This document shows positions 53,250-61,233 of a stretch of 64,000 bases of DNA, one piece after another (the first letter of the stretch is position 1; each line of letters starts with the position of its first letter). The DNA is taken from the NCBI RefSeq assembly GCF_018835585.1, contig NZ_JAHGVE010000001.1, positions 186,001 through 250,000 on the forward strand, written 5' to 3'. The notes beneath the pieces were generated by a model, which saw only the letters and a list, made by a program, of their open reading frames with translations, was not told where the DNA came from and searched no databases. This DNA is from Pelorhabdus rhamnosifermentans (lineage in GTDB: Bacteria > Bacillota > Negativicutes > UMGS1260). The position numbers and the translations under genes are program-made.

Positions 53250-53978
53250 TTGAAAACGGTGATGATAGTACAAGCTCGCATGACTTCCACTCGGCTACCT
53301 GGCAAGGTATTAAAGGAAGTACTCGGCAAACCATTGCTGGAATATCAGATCGAACGACTCAGACGTATTTCGTCTGTTGATGAGATTGTCATTGCCACGA
53401 CTGTCAATACTACGGATCAGCCGATTGTCGATTGTTGCAATCGACTGGGTGTAGCTTATTTTCGTGGTTCAGAAGAGGATGTGCTGTCGCGTTACTATGG
53501 AGCAGCTGTTGAACATCAGGCTGATGTGGTAGTACGGGTTACTGCTGATTGTCCGCTGATTGATCCGGAAGTTTGCGAAACAGCGATTCGACATTTTATT
53601 GAAAGTAAAGATAAATATGATTATTTAAGGCTTGAACACTATCCGCGCGGATTGGATACAGAAGTTTTCTCTTTTAAAGGGTTAGAAGAATGTTATAGAG
53701 AAGCGACTGCCCAACCTGATCGAGAACATGTTACGCCTTTTTTTTATCGACAGCCCGAGCGATATCGGGTGAAAAAATTATATTGCCCGGAAGATTTAAG
53801 CCATCATCGCTGGACAGTAGATACGTCAGAGGATTTTGAGTTGGTCCGTAGGGTGCTTGAAACGTTATATCCGATACAACCTTTTTTTACCATGGAAAAC
53901 TGTCTGGAGCTATTACAGAGATATCCTGAGTGGTTAGAAATAAATGCAGCTATTCATCAAAAAAAGGTTGGGGAATAA
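53250..53978 (+). CDS. SpsF/PseF-type cytidylyltransferase
   Basis: About 242 residues: MIVQARMTSTRLPGKVLKEV is the nucleotide-binding start of SpsF-like CMP-sugar synthetases, followed by RVTADCPLIDPEVCE and LRLEHYPRGLDTEVFS. It would activate the nonulosonic acid with CTP. TTG 53250 sits 8 bases after AAAGAGG and matches the usual protein start. ATG 53223, overlapping the pseG stop, is the alternative and would add nine residues. Last gene of the first sugar block. Confidence 0.85.
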   Translation: MKTVMIVQARMTSTRLPGKVLKEVLGKPLLEYQIERLRRISSVDEIVIATTVNTTDQPIVDCCNRLGVAYFRGSEEDVLSRYYGAAVEHQADVVVRVTADCPLIDPEVCETAIRHFIESKDKYDYLRLEHYPRGLDTEVFSFKGLEECYREATAQPDREHVTPFFYRQPERYRVKKLYCPEDLSHHRWTVDTSEDFELVRRVLETLYPIQPFFTMENCLELLQRYPEWLEINAAIHQKKVGE

Positions 53979-54126
53979 CATCATTCCAAGGGTGTAGCGG
54001 GTAGTAGAAAATAGGGACTAATAGACCATAGAGCTATGCAGGCCAAGATAGATAACAAGTAGAAAATATTATATTATTGAATGCCATACAACAATTACAC
54101 ATGGACGAAATAGGTGAGAGATTATA

Positions 54127-55137
54127 ATGAATTTGAAAAATAAGAGGATACTTGTGACAGGAGCAGATGGATTTATCGGTTCACATTTGACTGAAACATT
54201 AGTTCAGCAAGGCAATGATGTTAGGGCCTTTGTGTTATATAATTCTTTTAATTCATGGGGATGGCTGGATCATTCATCGAAAGAAATTAAAGAGAACTTA
54301 GATGTATTTGCCGGGGACATACGTGATCCGCATGGTGTCAAAGAAGCGATGAAAGGCTGTGACATAGTATTACATCTTGCTGCGCTGATTGCGATTCCTT
54401 ATTCTTATCATTCGCCGGATACTTATATAGATACTAATGTTAAAGGAACCTTAAATATTGTACAAGCTGCACGGGAATTAGGGGTGCAAAAAGTGGTTCA
54501 AACATCCACGAGTGAAGTATATGGGACGGCGCGTTTTGTACCTATTACTGAGGAACATCCACTTCAGGGGCAATCACCGTATTCAGCCAGCAAAATTGGG
54601 GCGGATCAGATTGCCTTGTCTTTTTACCATGCTTTTAGTACTCCGGTAGCAGTTATCAGACCTTTTAATACTTATGGCCCAAGGCAATCAGCAAGGGCTG
54701 TTATTCCTACTATTATTACGCAGATTGCTAATGGTAAGCGCAAAATCAAACTGGGTTCCTTAGCTCCTACCAGAGATTTTAATTATGTTAAAGATACAGT
54801 TCGCGGCTTTATAGCTATGGCTGAATCAGATAATGCAATAGGCCAAGTTACTAATATAGGCAGCAATTATGAGATATCAATTGGCGATACGGCGAAACTC
54901 ATTGCTGAAGTTATGGGCGTCGACTTAGAAATTGAAACAGACGAACAGAGACTGCGACCAGAAAAAAGTGAAGTGGAACGGCTGTGGGCTGATAATACTA
55001 AAGCAAAAAAACTTTTGAGCTGGAAGCCTATGTATGCTGGTAAAGATGGCTTTAGGCGTGGATTGGAACGTACGATAGAATGGTTTTCATCGGGGGAAAA
55101 TCTTAAAAAATATAAGGCAGGTATCTATAATGTCTAA
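54127..55137 (+). CDS. NAD-dependent 4,6-dehydratase, LegB-like
   Basis: A 336-residue extended SDR: VTGADGFIGSHLTE, LHLAALIAIPYSYHSPDTYIDTNVKGT, STSEVYGTA and YSASKIGADQIA, then RPFNTYGPRQSARAVIPT. It matches the retaining dehydratase LegB/PglF-like group that begins legionaminic acid synthesis, so the island probably has a second route besides PseB. It follows a 148-bp gap without a gene, where the sequence becomes clearly more AT-rich. The LegB assignment rather than another dehydratase is by resemblance. Confidence 0.8.
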   Translation: MNLKNKRILVTGADGFIGSHLTETLVQQGNDVRAFVLYNSFNSWGWLDHSSKEIKENLDVFAGDIRDPHGVKEAMKGCDIVLHLAALIAIPYSYHSPDTYIDTNVKGTLNIVQAARELGVQKVVQTSTSEVYGTARFVPITEEHPLQGQSPYSASKIGADQIALSFYHAFSTPVAVIRPFNTYGPRQSARAVIPTIITQIANGKRKIKLGSLAPTRDFNYVKDTVRGFIAMAESDNAIGQVTNIGSNYEISIGDTAKLIAEVMGVDLEIETDEQRLRPEKSEVERLWADNTKAKKLLSWKPMYAGKDGFRRGLERTIEWFSSGENLKKYKAGIYNV

Positions 55138-55840
55138 GCGTGCCGTTGTTTTGGCAGGGGGAAAAGGTACTCGCTTGAGACCGTATACGGTAGTTCTTCC
55201 TAAACCATTAATGCCTATTGGCGATTATCCTATACTTGAGGTTATTATTAGGCAGTTGGCTTATTATCAATTTGATCATGTTACTTTGGCTGTCAATCAT
55301 CAAGCTGATTTAATAAAGACTTTTTTTGGAAATGGCGAAAAATGGGGAATTAAAATTGATTATTCTCTGGAGCATAAGCCTCTTAGTACAATGGCGCCGC
55401 TTAAATTAATTCCGGATTTACCTGATAATTTTCTAATCATGAATGGGGATGTTTTAACAGATTTAGATTTTAATAGTTTTATGGAAGCACATATATTAGC
55501 AAACAATATTTTTACCATTGCTAGTAGTGAAAGAGAACAAAAATCGGAATATGGGGTTTTAGAATTAAATAAAGTCAATCGATTAGTTGGTTTTAAAGAA
55601 AAACCTGTTTTGAAATATAATGTTAGTATGGGTGTATATGCTGCAAGCAAGGAGATATTGTCTTATATACCGGCAGATGAAATTTACGGATTTGATCATT
55701 TGATGTCGGATTTAATCAATGACAATAATTTTGCAGCAGTGATGAAGCAAAATTGTTATTGGCTCGATATAGGTAGACCTGATGATTATATGAAGGCAAT
55801 TAAAGAATTTGATCTTTTGAAAGCGAGATTTCTAAGATGA
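55130..55840 (+). CDS. sugar-1-phosphate nucleotidyltransferase
   Basis: A 236-residue protein with the nucleotidyltransferase start VVLAGGKGTRLRPYTVVLPKPLMPIGDYPILE, MNGDVLTDLDF and GFKEKPV. It is the short, single-domain kind found in glycan loci (PtmE or RfbF-like). The specific nucleotide and sugar are not readable. In legionaminic pathways a GlcN-1-P guanylyltransferase has this form. It overlaps the legB-like gene by 8 bp. Confidence 0.8.
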   Translation: MSKRAVVLAGGKGTRLRPYTVVLPKPLMPIGDYPILEVIIRQLAYYQFDHVTLAVNHQADLIKTFFGNGEKWGIKIDYSLEHKPLSTMAPLKLIPDLPDNFLIMNGDVLTDLDFNSFMEAHILANNIFTIASSEREQKSEYGVLELNKVNRLVGFKEKPVLKYNVSMGVYAASKEILSYIPADEIYGFDHLMSDLINDNNFAAVMKQNCYWLDIGRPDDYMKAIKEFDLLKARFLR

Positions 55841-56709
55841 CGAAGGTTTTTGTGACAGGAGCTACGGGTTTTATCGGTCAAGCGTTAATAAAAAAAATGA
55901 TTTCACTTGGTTATGAAGTTCAAGGGTGTTCTACTCAAAATGGTGACATTGCTTGTCGGCAGACTTTAGAAAACTATGATTTCTCAGACGTTTCTCAAAT
56001 ATTTCACTTGGCAGCAAAAACCTTTGTGCCAAATAGCTGGGTAAATCCTGCTGAATTTTATCGGGTAAACGTTCAGGGTACCAATGAAGTGCTTGACATA
56101 TGTCGTAAAAATCGGATTGGGTTAACCTATATTAGCGCGTATATTTATGGTAACCCACTATGTCTGCCGATTTCAGAAGATTGTTCTATTACCCCCAATA
56201 ATCCCTATGGGCATTCAAAGTATTTAGCGGAGCAATTGTGCCGATTTTATTCTGAAAACTTTGGTGTATCAGTTAAAATTATTCGTCCGTTTAATGTTTA
56301 CGGTAGTGGTCAAACGGAAAATTTCCTTGTTCCCACGCTTATTAAGCAGGCTTTATTAAATGATGAAATTAAAGTTAAGAACTTAGTGCCTAAAAGAGAT
56401 TATGTTTATATTGATGATGTAGTAAGTGCAATAATTTCTGCCAGTCAGTTATCAAAGTTATTTGGTATATACAATATAGGGTCAGGATATTCTGTAAGCG
56501 TACAGGAAATTATTGATCGGGTTCAGCATATTCTGGGGTCTAATAAGCCCGTTGTTTCTGAAAATGAGATTCGGATTAATGAGATTAACGATGTTGTGGC
56601 GGATATTTCTTTAGCTATGAGCGAATTACATTGGACTCCGTTATGTTCTTTGGATAAAGGGTTAACAAAAATGGTTCATCATGCGAAGGAGTCTTATAAT
56701 GTCCGTTAA
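55837..56709 (+). CDS. NAD(P)-dependent sugar epimerase/dehydratase
   Basis: A 290-residue extended SDR: VTGATGFIGQALI, FHLAAKTFVPNSWVNPAEFYRVNVQGT, and YGHSKYLAEQL with the catalytic Y and K. It resembles GDP-4-keto-6-deoxymannose reductase or GDP-mannose 4,6-dehydratase relatives, and the precise reaction is unknown. The serine of the usual SxxxYG motif reads ISAYIYG. Overlaps its predecessor by 4 bp. Confidence 0.78.
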   Translation: MTKVFVTGATGFIGQALIKKMISLGYEVQGCSTQNGDIACRQTLENYDFSDVSQIFHLAAKTFVPNSWVNPAEFYRVNVQGTNEVLDICRKNRIGLTYISAYIYGNPLCLPISEDCSITPNNPYGHSKYLAEQLCRFYSENFGVSVKIIRPFNVYGSGQTENFLVPTLIKQALLNDEIKVKNLVPKRDYVYIDDVVSAIISASQLSKLFGIYNIGSGYSVSVQEIIDRVQHILGSNKPVVSENEIRINEINDVVADISLAMSELHWTPLCSLDKGLTKMVHHAKESYNVR

Positions 56710-57772
56710 AAATATACCGATTAATAAAGGTAATTATAGTATGGAACCCATTGCTAGAGAAGAATGTTTTGAACGCTATCGTGGCGAAGAATGGCCCAAT
56801 GGATATCAAGAGTATCGAAATAACTGGACTGAGTATGCTAAAATGCAGGTTGTTTCTGATTATCCCTTATTAGTAGATCTGGAATTATCTTCTTTATGTA
56901 ATTTGACTTGTCCAATGTGCTATACCATAACCGAAGAATTCAAGCAACATATACATGCAACACTGATGGATTTTGAATTATTTAAAAAGGTGATTCGCGA
57001 AATCGCTGGTAAAGTGCCTGCCATTAGATTAAGTTTACGGGGAGAACCAACGTTGCATCCCCATTTTATTGAAGCAATTAAATTTGCTAAAAAAAATGGT
57101 ATTCATGAGGTTTCTGCATTGACAAACGGTAGTAAATTGTCAGCTGACTATTTTACAGATATGATGGAGGCGGGAATTGATTGGATTACTATTTCTGTGG
57201 ATGGATTAAATGAGAAATATGAAAGTATTCGTAAACCATTGCAATTTGTGGACATTCTTCAAAAAATAAAAGACATACAAGTAATTAAGAAAAAAAATGC
57301 ATGTCATAGGCCAGTTATTAAAATTCAGTCTATATGGCCAGCAATTAAGGAAGATCCCGAAACTTTTTATAATACTTTTGCTCCTTATACTGATTTGATT
57401 GCGTTTAATCCACTTATTGATTATCTTGGACAGGATAGTGAAATATTGTATGAGTCGGAATTTTCCTGTCCCCAACTTTATCAACGTCTAGTAATTGGTG
57501 CAGATGGTCTTGTTATGATGTGTTCCAATGATGAGAATGGTACAGTAATATTAGGTGATGCAAATATTGATACAATTCATGATATTTGGCATGGGAAAAA
57601 CCTTGAGAATATACGGAAAGTGCATCGGGAACCAGATGGGTTTAGAAATATCCCTGTATGTAAACATTGTTATTTACCACGCAAGACGGAAGATTCTGAG
57701 CATGCTTGTGTTAATGGTAGAAATATTATTATTAAAAATTATGTAAATCGAAGTCAAGTTATTGGTCAATAG
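56699..57772 (+). CDS. radical SAM/SPASM protein of the glycosylation island
   Basis: A 357-residue enzyme. CNLTCPMC supplies the CxxxCxxC ligands for the SAM-bound 4Fe-4S cluster, followed by SLRGEPTLHPHF and ALTNGSKLS. The C-terminus has a SPASM-type cysteine set: SCPQLY, MMCSND, CKHCYLPRK and HAC. SPASM enzymes modify peptides or sugars by radical chemistry, so here a rare modification of the flagellar sugar is plausible but unproven. ATG 56699 follows GAAGGAG. The gene overlaps the epimerase gene by 11 bp. Confidence 0.82.
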   Translation: MSVKNIPINKGNYSMEPIAREECFERYRGEEWPNGYQEYRNNWTEYAKMQVVSDYPLLVDLELSSLCNLTCPMCYTITEEFKQHIHATLMDFELFKKVIREIAGKVPAIRLSLRGEPTLHPHFIEAIKFAKKNGIHEVSALTNGSKLSADYFTDMMEAGIDWITISVDGLNEKYESIRKPLQFVDILQKIKDIQVIKKKNACHRPVIKIQSIWPAIKEDPETFYNTFAPYTDLIAFNPLIDYLGQDSEILYESEFSCPQLYQRLVIGADGLVMMCSNDENGTVILGDANIDTIHDIWHGKNLENIRKVHREPDGFRNIPVCKHCYLPRKTEDSEHACVNGRNIIIKNYVNRSQVIGQ

Positions 57773-57910
57773 TTCAAAATTTTATTTGAAGATTTTTGCA
57801 GCATGATATGGTCATTTAATTGTGCAAGACAAAATTAGATGGTGGAATATAGCTGCAGATTTTAGTAAGGAAAGCATATATCAAGTGTTGAAATATTGGG
57901 AGTGATAGTT

Positions 57911-58924
57911 ATGCTAAACAATTATTTGCAAGCTCGCTGCTATATAATTGCTGAAATTGGCGGTAATTTCACCAACTTTGAACAAGCGCAAAGATTGATT
58001 GATGAAGCTGCTGAATGTGGTGTTGACGCAGTCAAGTTGCAAACCTATCGAGCTGAAACCGTTGCAAGCAAATTGGCCCTATTTGATATGGAAAACACCG
58101 GAGTAGTTTCACAGTATAACTTATTTAAGACTTATGAGATTGATGAAGAATTACATCATAAAGTTTTTCAATATATTGCATCCAAAAAGTTAGATTGGTT
58201 TTCAACTCCTTCTCATACGGATGATGTAGATATGCTGGAAAAGTTTTCAATTTCCGCTTACAAAATTGGCTCGGATGATGCGGTAAATATTCCGCTCTTA
58301 AAATACATAGCACATCAGAGCAAACCTGTTTTTTTGGCAACGGGCATGTGCACGATGCAAGAGGTACATGACTCGGTTAATGCAATTTTAGAAGCGGGAA
58401 ATGAGAAAATTACTCTTTTACATGCTGTTACCAGCTATCCTACTCATCCTGAAAATGTAAATTTGTTGGCTATGCAGGCCATGATGCGTGAATTTCCAGC
58501 ATTAGCGATTGGCTATTCTGATCATACCTTGGGAACGACTGCTTGTATTTGTGCGGCAGCTATGGGAGCTAAGGTGATTGAAAAGCACTTTACCTATGAT
58601 AAAAAGGCGCCCGGCCCTGATCACCTGTTATCCGCAGATCCAGTAGAGATGAAGGAAATTGTCAGTAAGGTACGTGAATTTGAGGTGATGAGGGGAAGCG
58701 GAATAAAGCGACCGGCTGATAGTGAAAAAAATACTCGTATTAATAATCGTAAGAGTATTGTTATTGTTAATCCAATACGTAAGGGGCAGGTCATTGGTGA
58801 ACAAGATATTATTGTAAAAAGGCCGGGATACGGGATTGAGCCGAAGTTTTATCATCAGATTGTTGGGCGTACCGCTAATAAAAATTTAGAGGTAGACGAT
58901 GTATTAATGTGGGGGGATTGTTAG
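57911..58924 (+). CDS. NeuB-family nonulosonic acid synthase
   Basis: A 337-residue enzyme: IIAEIGGNFTNFEQAQRLI, DAVKLQTYRAET, DWFSTPSHTDDV, AYKIGSDD, HAVTSYPTHPENVNL, GYSDHTLGT and IEKHFTYDKKAPGPDHLLS are NeuB hallmarks. A C-terminal SAF domain (KSIVIVNPIRKGQVIGEQDIIVKRPGYGI) completes it. It condenses a 6-carbon sugar with phosphoenolpyruvate to make a nine-carbon acid; whether Pse, Leg or another is not readable. ATG 57911 follows GGGAGTGA. About 140 bp upstream contain no gene, only a short degenerate frame. Confidence 0.85.
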   Translation: MLNNYLQARCYIIAEIGGNFTNFEQAQRLIDEAAECGVDAVKLQTYRAETVASKLALFDMENTGVVSQYNLFKTYEIDEELHHKVFQYIASKKLDWFSTPSHTDDVDMLEKFSISAYKIGSDDAVNIPLLKYIAHQSKPVFLATGMCTMQEVHDSVNAILEAGNEKITLLHAVTSYPTHPENVNLLAMQAMMREFPALAIGYSDHTLGTTACICAAAMGAKVIEKHFTYDKKAPGPDHLLSADPVEMKEIVSKVREFEVMRGSGIKRPADSEKNTRINNRKSIVIVNPIRKGQVIGEQDIIVKRPGYGIEPKFYHQIVGRTANKNLEVDDVLMWGDC

Positions 58925-58926
58925 AT

Positions 58927-59601
58927 ATGATTGGTGTCATTATCCAGGCACGAATGGGATCAAGTCGTCTACCAGGTAAAATTTTAAAACAAATTGGCAA
59001 TAAGAAATTACTTGATCATATATTTTACCGATTGAAATTTCTTGAATATCCAGTGACTACGATATTGGCAACGACAATGTCAGTTAGAGACGATATTGTT
59101 GCAGAGTACTGTGCTTTAAATGGAATTCATTGTTTTCGCGGTAGTGAAAATAATGTTTTAGAAAGATATTATTTATGTGCAAAACAATATGAATTTCAGC
59201 ATGTTATTCGTCTTACTGCGGATAATCCCTTTATCGATGTAGAAGAGATTGTGCGGTTGATTAATTTACATTTAAGGAGTCAGGCAGATTATTCACATTC
59301 ATTTACAGCTTTGCCTGTTGGTGTTGGTAGTGAAATATTCTCATTTGCTGCTTTAAAACGTTGTTATCTTTTGGGAAAGGAACCACATCATGTTGAGCAT
59401 GTAAATGAATATATCTTAGATCATCCTGATGAGTTTAAGATTGCTCTACTTAATGTAGATAAATCAAAAAATAGACCAGATATTCGATTAACTATCGACA
59501 CGCCTGAAGATTACAAGAAAGCCTGTTATATTGCAGAACATGGCGGAAGCCAATTGATGACAACTGAAGAGGCGATACGTTTGTGTTTGCAATATGTATA
59601 G
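58927..59601 (+). CDS. SpsF-type cytidylyltransferase, second copy
   Basis: A 224-residue protein: VIIQARMGSSRLPGKILKQIG, CFRGSENNVLERYY and RLTADNPFIDVEEI. It is a paralogue of the gene at 53250 but shorter and strongly AT-rich. In the order NeuB - SpsF - SpsG it mirrors spsE-spsF-spsG of B. subtilis spore-coat polysaccharide. It would activate the product of the preceding synthase. ATG 58927 follows GGGGGG. Confidence 0.8.
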   Translation: MIGVIIQARMGSSRLPGKILKQIGNKKLLDHIFYRLKFLEYPVTTILATTMSVRDDIVAEYCALNGIHCFRGSENNVLERYYLCAKQYEFQHVIRLTADNPFIDVEEIVRLINLHLRSQADYSHSFTALPVGVGSEIFSFAALKRCYLLGKEPHHVEHVNEYILDHPDEFKIALLNVDKSKNRPDIRLTIDTPEDYKKACYIAEHGGSQLMTTEEAIRLCLQYV

Positions 59602-60530
59602 AATCTTCTCATGCTAGGGGTATGGGGCATTTTTTTCGAGCGTTAAATATCGTCGACTTTTTAAAAGAAAAGAATATACCTTATATTGTATTTGTTAATA
59701 ATAATGAAACAACCCTAAATATGTTAAAAAATAGATCAATTGCTTTTGAAATTGTAGATTTATACGACTTTACAAGTAAGTGGGAAATTAAGCTGCTTGA
59801 GAAATATCCAATTGATATATGGATTAATGATAGACTAGATACTGATGCTCGGCATGTTAGAATGTTAAAATCATATCCGGTTTCTGTCATTACATTTGAT
59901 GATAGGGGTACAGGAGCAGCATTGTCAGATTTGAATGTTGCTGCTATGACCTTTGAAAATATTGATGAGCTAGCAGGCCGTAAGATATTTACTGGCTTAG
60001 AATATTTGATATTGAATAAGCAAATAGATGTATATAAGAGAGTGAGAAAGAAGTGTGAAAAAATAGTAGTAACATTAGGAGGCAGTGATACTTATGGTGT
60101 TACTATTAAAGTAATTAATATTTTGAAAAAATATAAAAAAAAGGCGACAATCATATTAGGGCCTTCTTTTATCCATTGGAAATCTTTGGATAACGTATTG
60201 GACGATAATTTTGTTGTTAAATTTGCAGTACCATCTCTTATTGAAGAATTGCACAATTATGATATTGCTATTACGGGTGGAGGAGTTACACCTATTGAGG
60301 CCAATGCTGCTGGGTTACCTTGTATAATTATTGCCAATGAGATTCACGAAATTCAAATTGCAAAATATTTAGATTCTCTGGGGACATCTATTTTTGCTGG
60401 GTACTACCAAAATATGAATGAAAAAATGTTTAATAATGAATTTCAAATTGAAAAAATGAGTGAAAAAGGTCTGTCTTTAATAAAAACAGACGCTTTAGAA
60501 AAAATTTATAGGGAAATGATACTATGCTGA
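59583..60530 (+). CDS. PseG/SpsG-like protein, second copy
   Basis: A 315-residue GT-B-like protein: CIESSHARGMGHFFRALNIVDFL keeps the GHxxR motif with the catalytic His. Then come DDRGTG, VVTLGGSDTYG and ITGGGVTPIEANAAGLPC. It is a paralogue of the gene at 52219. Starts with GTG inside the end of the cytidylyltransferase gene. It could hydrolyse a nucleotide sugar or transfer a sugar. AT-rich like its neighbours. Confidence 0.75.
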   Translation: MFAICIESSHARGMGHFFRALNIVDFLKEKNIPYIVFVNNNETTLNMLKNRSIAFEIVDLYDFTSKWEIKLLEKYPIDIWINDRLDTDARHVRMLKSYPVSVITFDDRGTGAALSDLNVAAMTFENIDELAGRKIFTGLEYLILNKQIDVYKRVRKKCEKIVVTLGGSDTYGVTIKVINILKKYKKKATIILGPSFIHWKSLDNVLDDNFVVKFAVPSLIEELHNYDIAITGGGVTPIEANAAGLPCIIIANEIHEIQIAKYLDSLGTSIFAGYYQNMNEKMFNNEFQIEKMSEKGLSLIKTDALEKIYREMILC

Positions 60531-61231
60531 ACTTATTAAATAAGACAGTAGTTATTCACCAGCCTGATTTTTTATCCTATTTAGGTTTTTTTGATCGATT
60601 ATTAAAATGTGACTTATATGTAATACTTGATCATGTTCAATATGTCCGAGGAACAAGTCGAAGTTGGATGAATCGCGATAAAATTAAGACTGCTAACGGT
60701 GAAAAATGGTTGACACTCGGTGTAGAAAAGGCTCCTGTAGGTACGCCAATAAATCAAATTATGTTAAAAAAGAGTGTAGAATGGCGGGATAATAATTTAA
60801 ATTTATTGCGAGAAAATTATCGGAAAGCTTGTTTTTTTGCAGAAATTTTTCCATATGTAGAAAAAATGTATGATTTTAAATGTGAAAGAATGATGGACTT
60901 TAGTTTGAATGCATTAGAGATATTATTGAGTTTACTCGATATAAAAGTTGAAATGGTATTATCAAGTACTTTAGATCCTCAATATAAAAGTAATGAAATG
61001 TTGGTAGATATATTGCAGAAGGTACAGGCAACTATTTATTTATCGGGAGTTGGTGCAAGAGACTATTATGATCCAGAACCTTTTGCTGCAACAAATATTG
61101 AAGTTATTTGGCAAGATTTTAAGCATCCCGTTTATCCACAACTTTATGGAGAGTTTATTCCGTATTTGAGTACTATTGATATGCTATTTAATTGTGGAAC
61201 TGAACAATCACGGAATATAATTAGGAGCTAG
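60524..61231 (+). CDS. WbqC-family protein
   Basis: A 235-residue protein: VVIHQPDFLSYLGFFDRLLKCDLYVILDHVQYVRGTSRSWMNRDKIK is the WbqC beginning, and IYLSGVGARDYYD with LYGEFIPYLSTIDMLFNCG its ending. WbqC proteins occur in O-antigen and glycan clusters and are thought to join amino acid or acyl groups to sugars, though the chemistry is little known. Its place just before the AMP-ligase/carrier protein suggests it acts with it. Confidence 0.82.
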   Translation: MLNLLNKTVVIHQPDFLSYLGFFDRLLKCDLYVILDHVQYVRGTSRSWMNRDKIKTANGEKWLTLGVEKAPVGTPINQIMLKKSVEWRDNNLNLLRENYRKACFFAEIFPYVEKMYDFKCERMMDFSLNALEILLSLLDIKVEMVLSSTLDPQYKSNEMLVDILQKVQATIYLSGVGARDYYDPEPFAATNIEVIWQDFKHPVYPQLYGEFIPYLSTIDMLFNCGTEQSRNIIRS

Positions 61232-61233
61232 TG

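Noticed and set aside
57773-57910. Degenerate frame ending SKESIYQVLKYWE before the NeuB gene
   Set aside because: About 32 codons, no start, no ribosome site and no recognisable family. It may be a gene remnant but cannot be supported.
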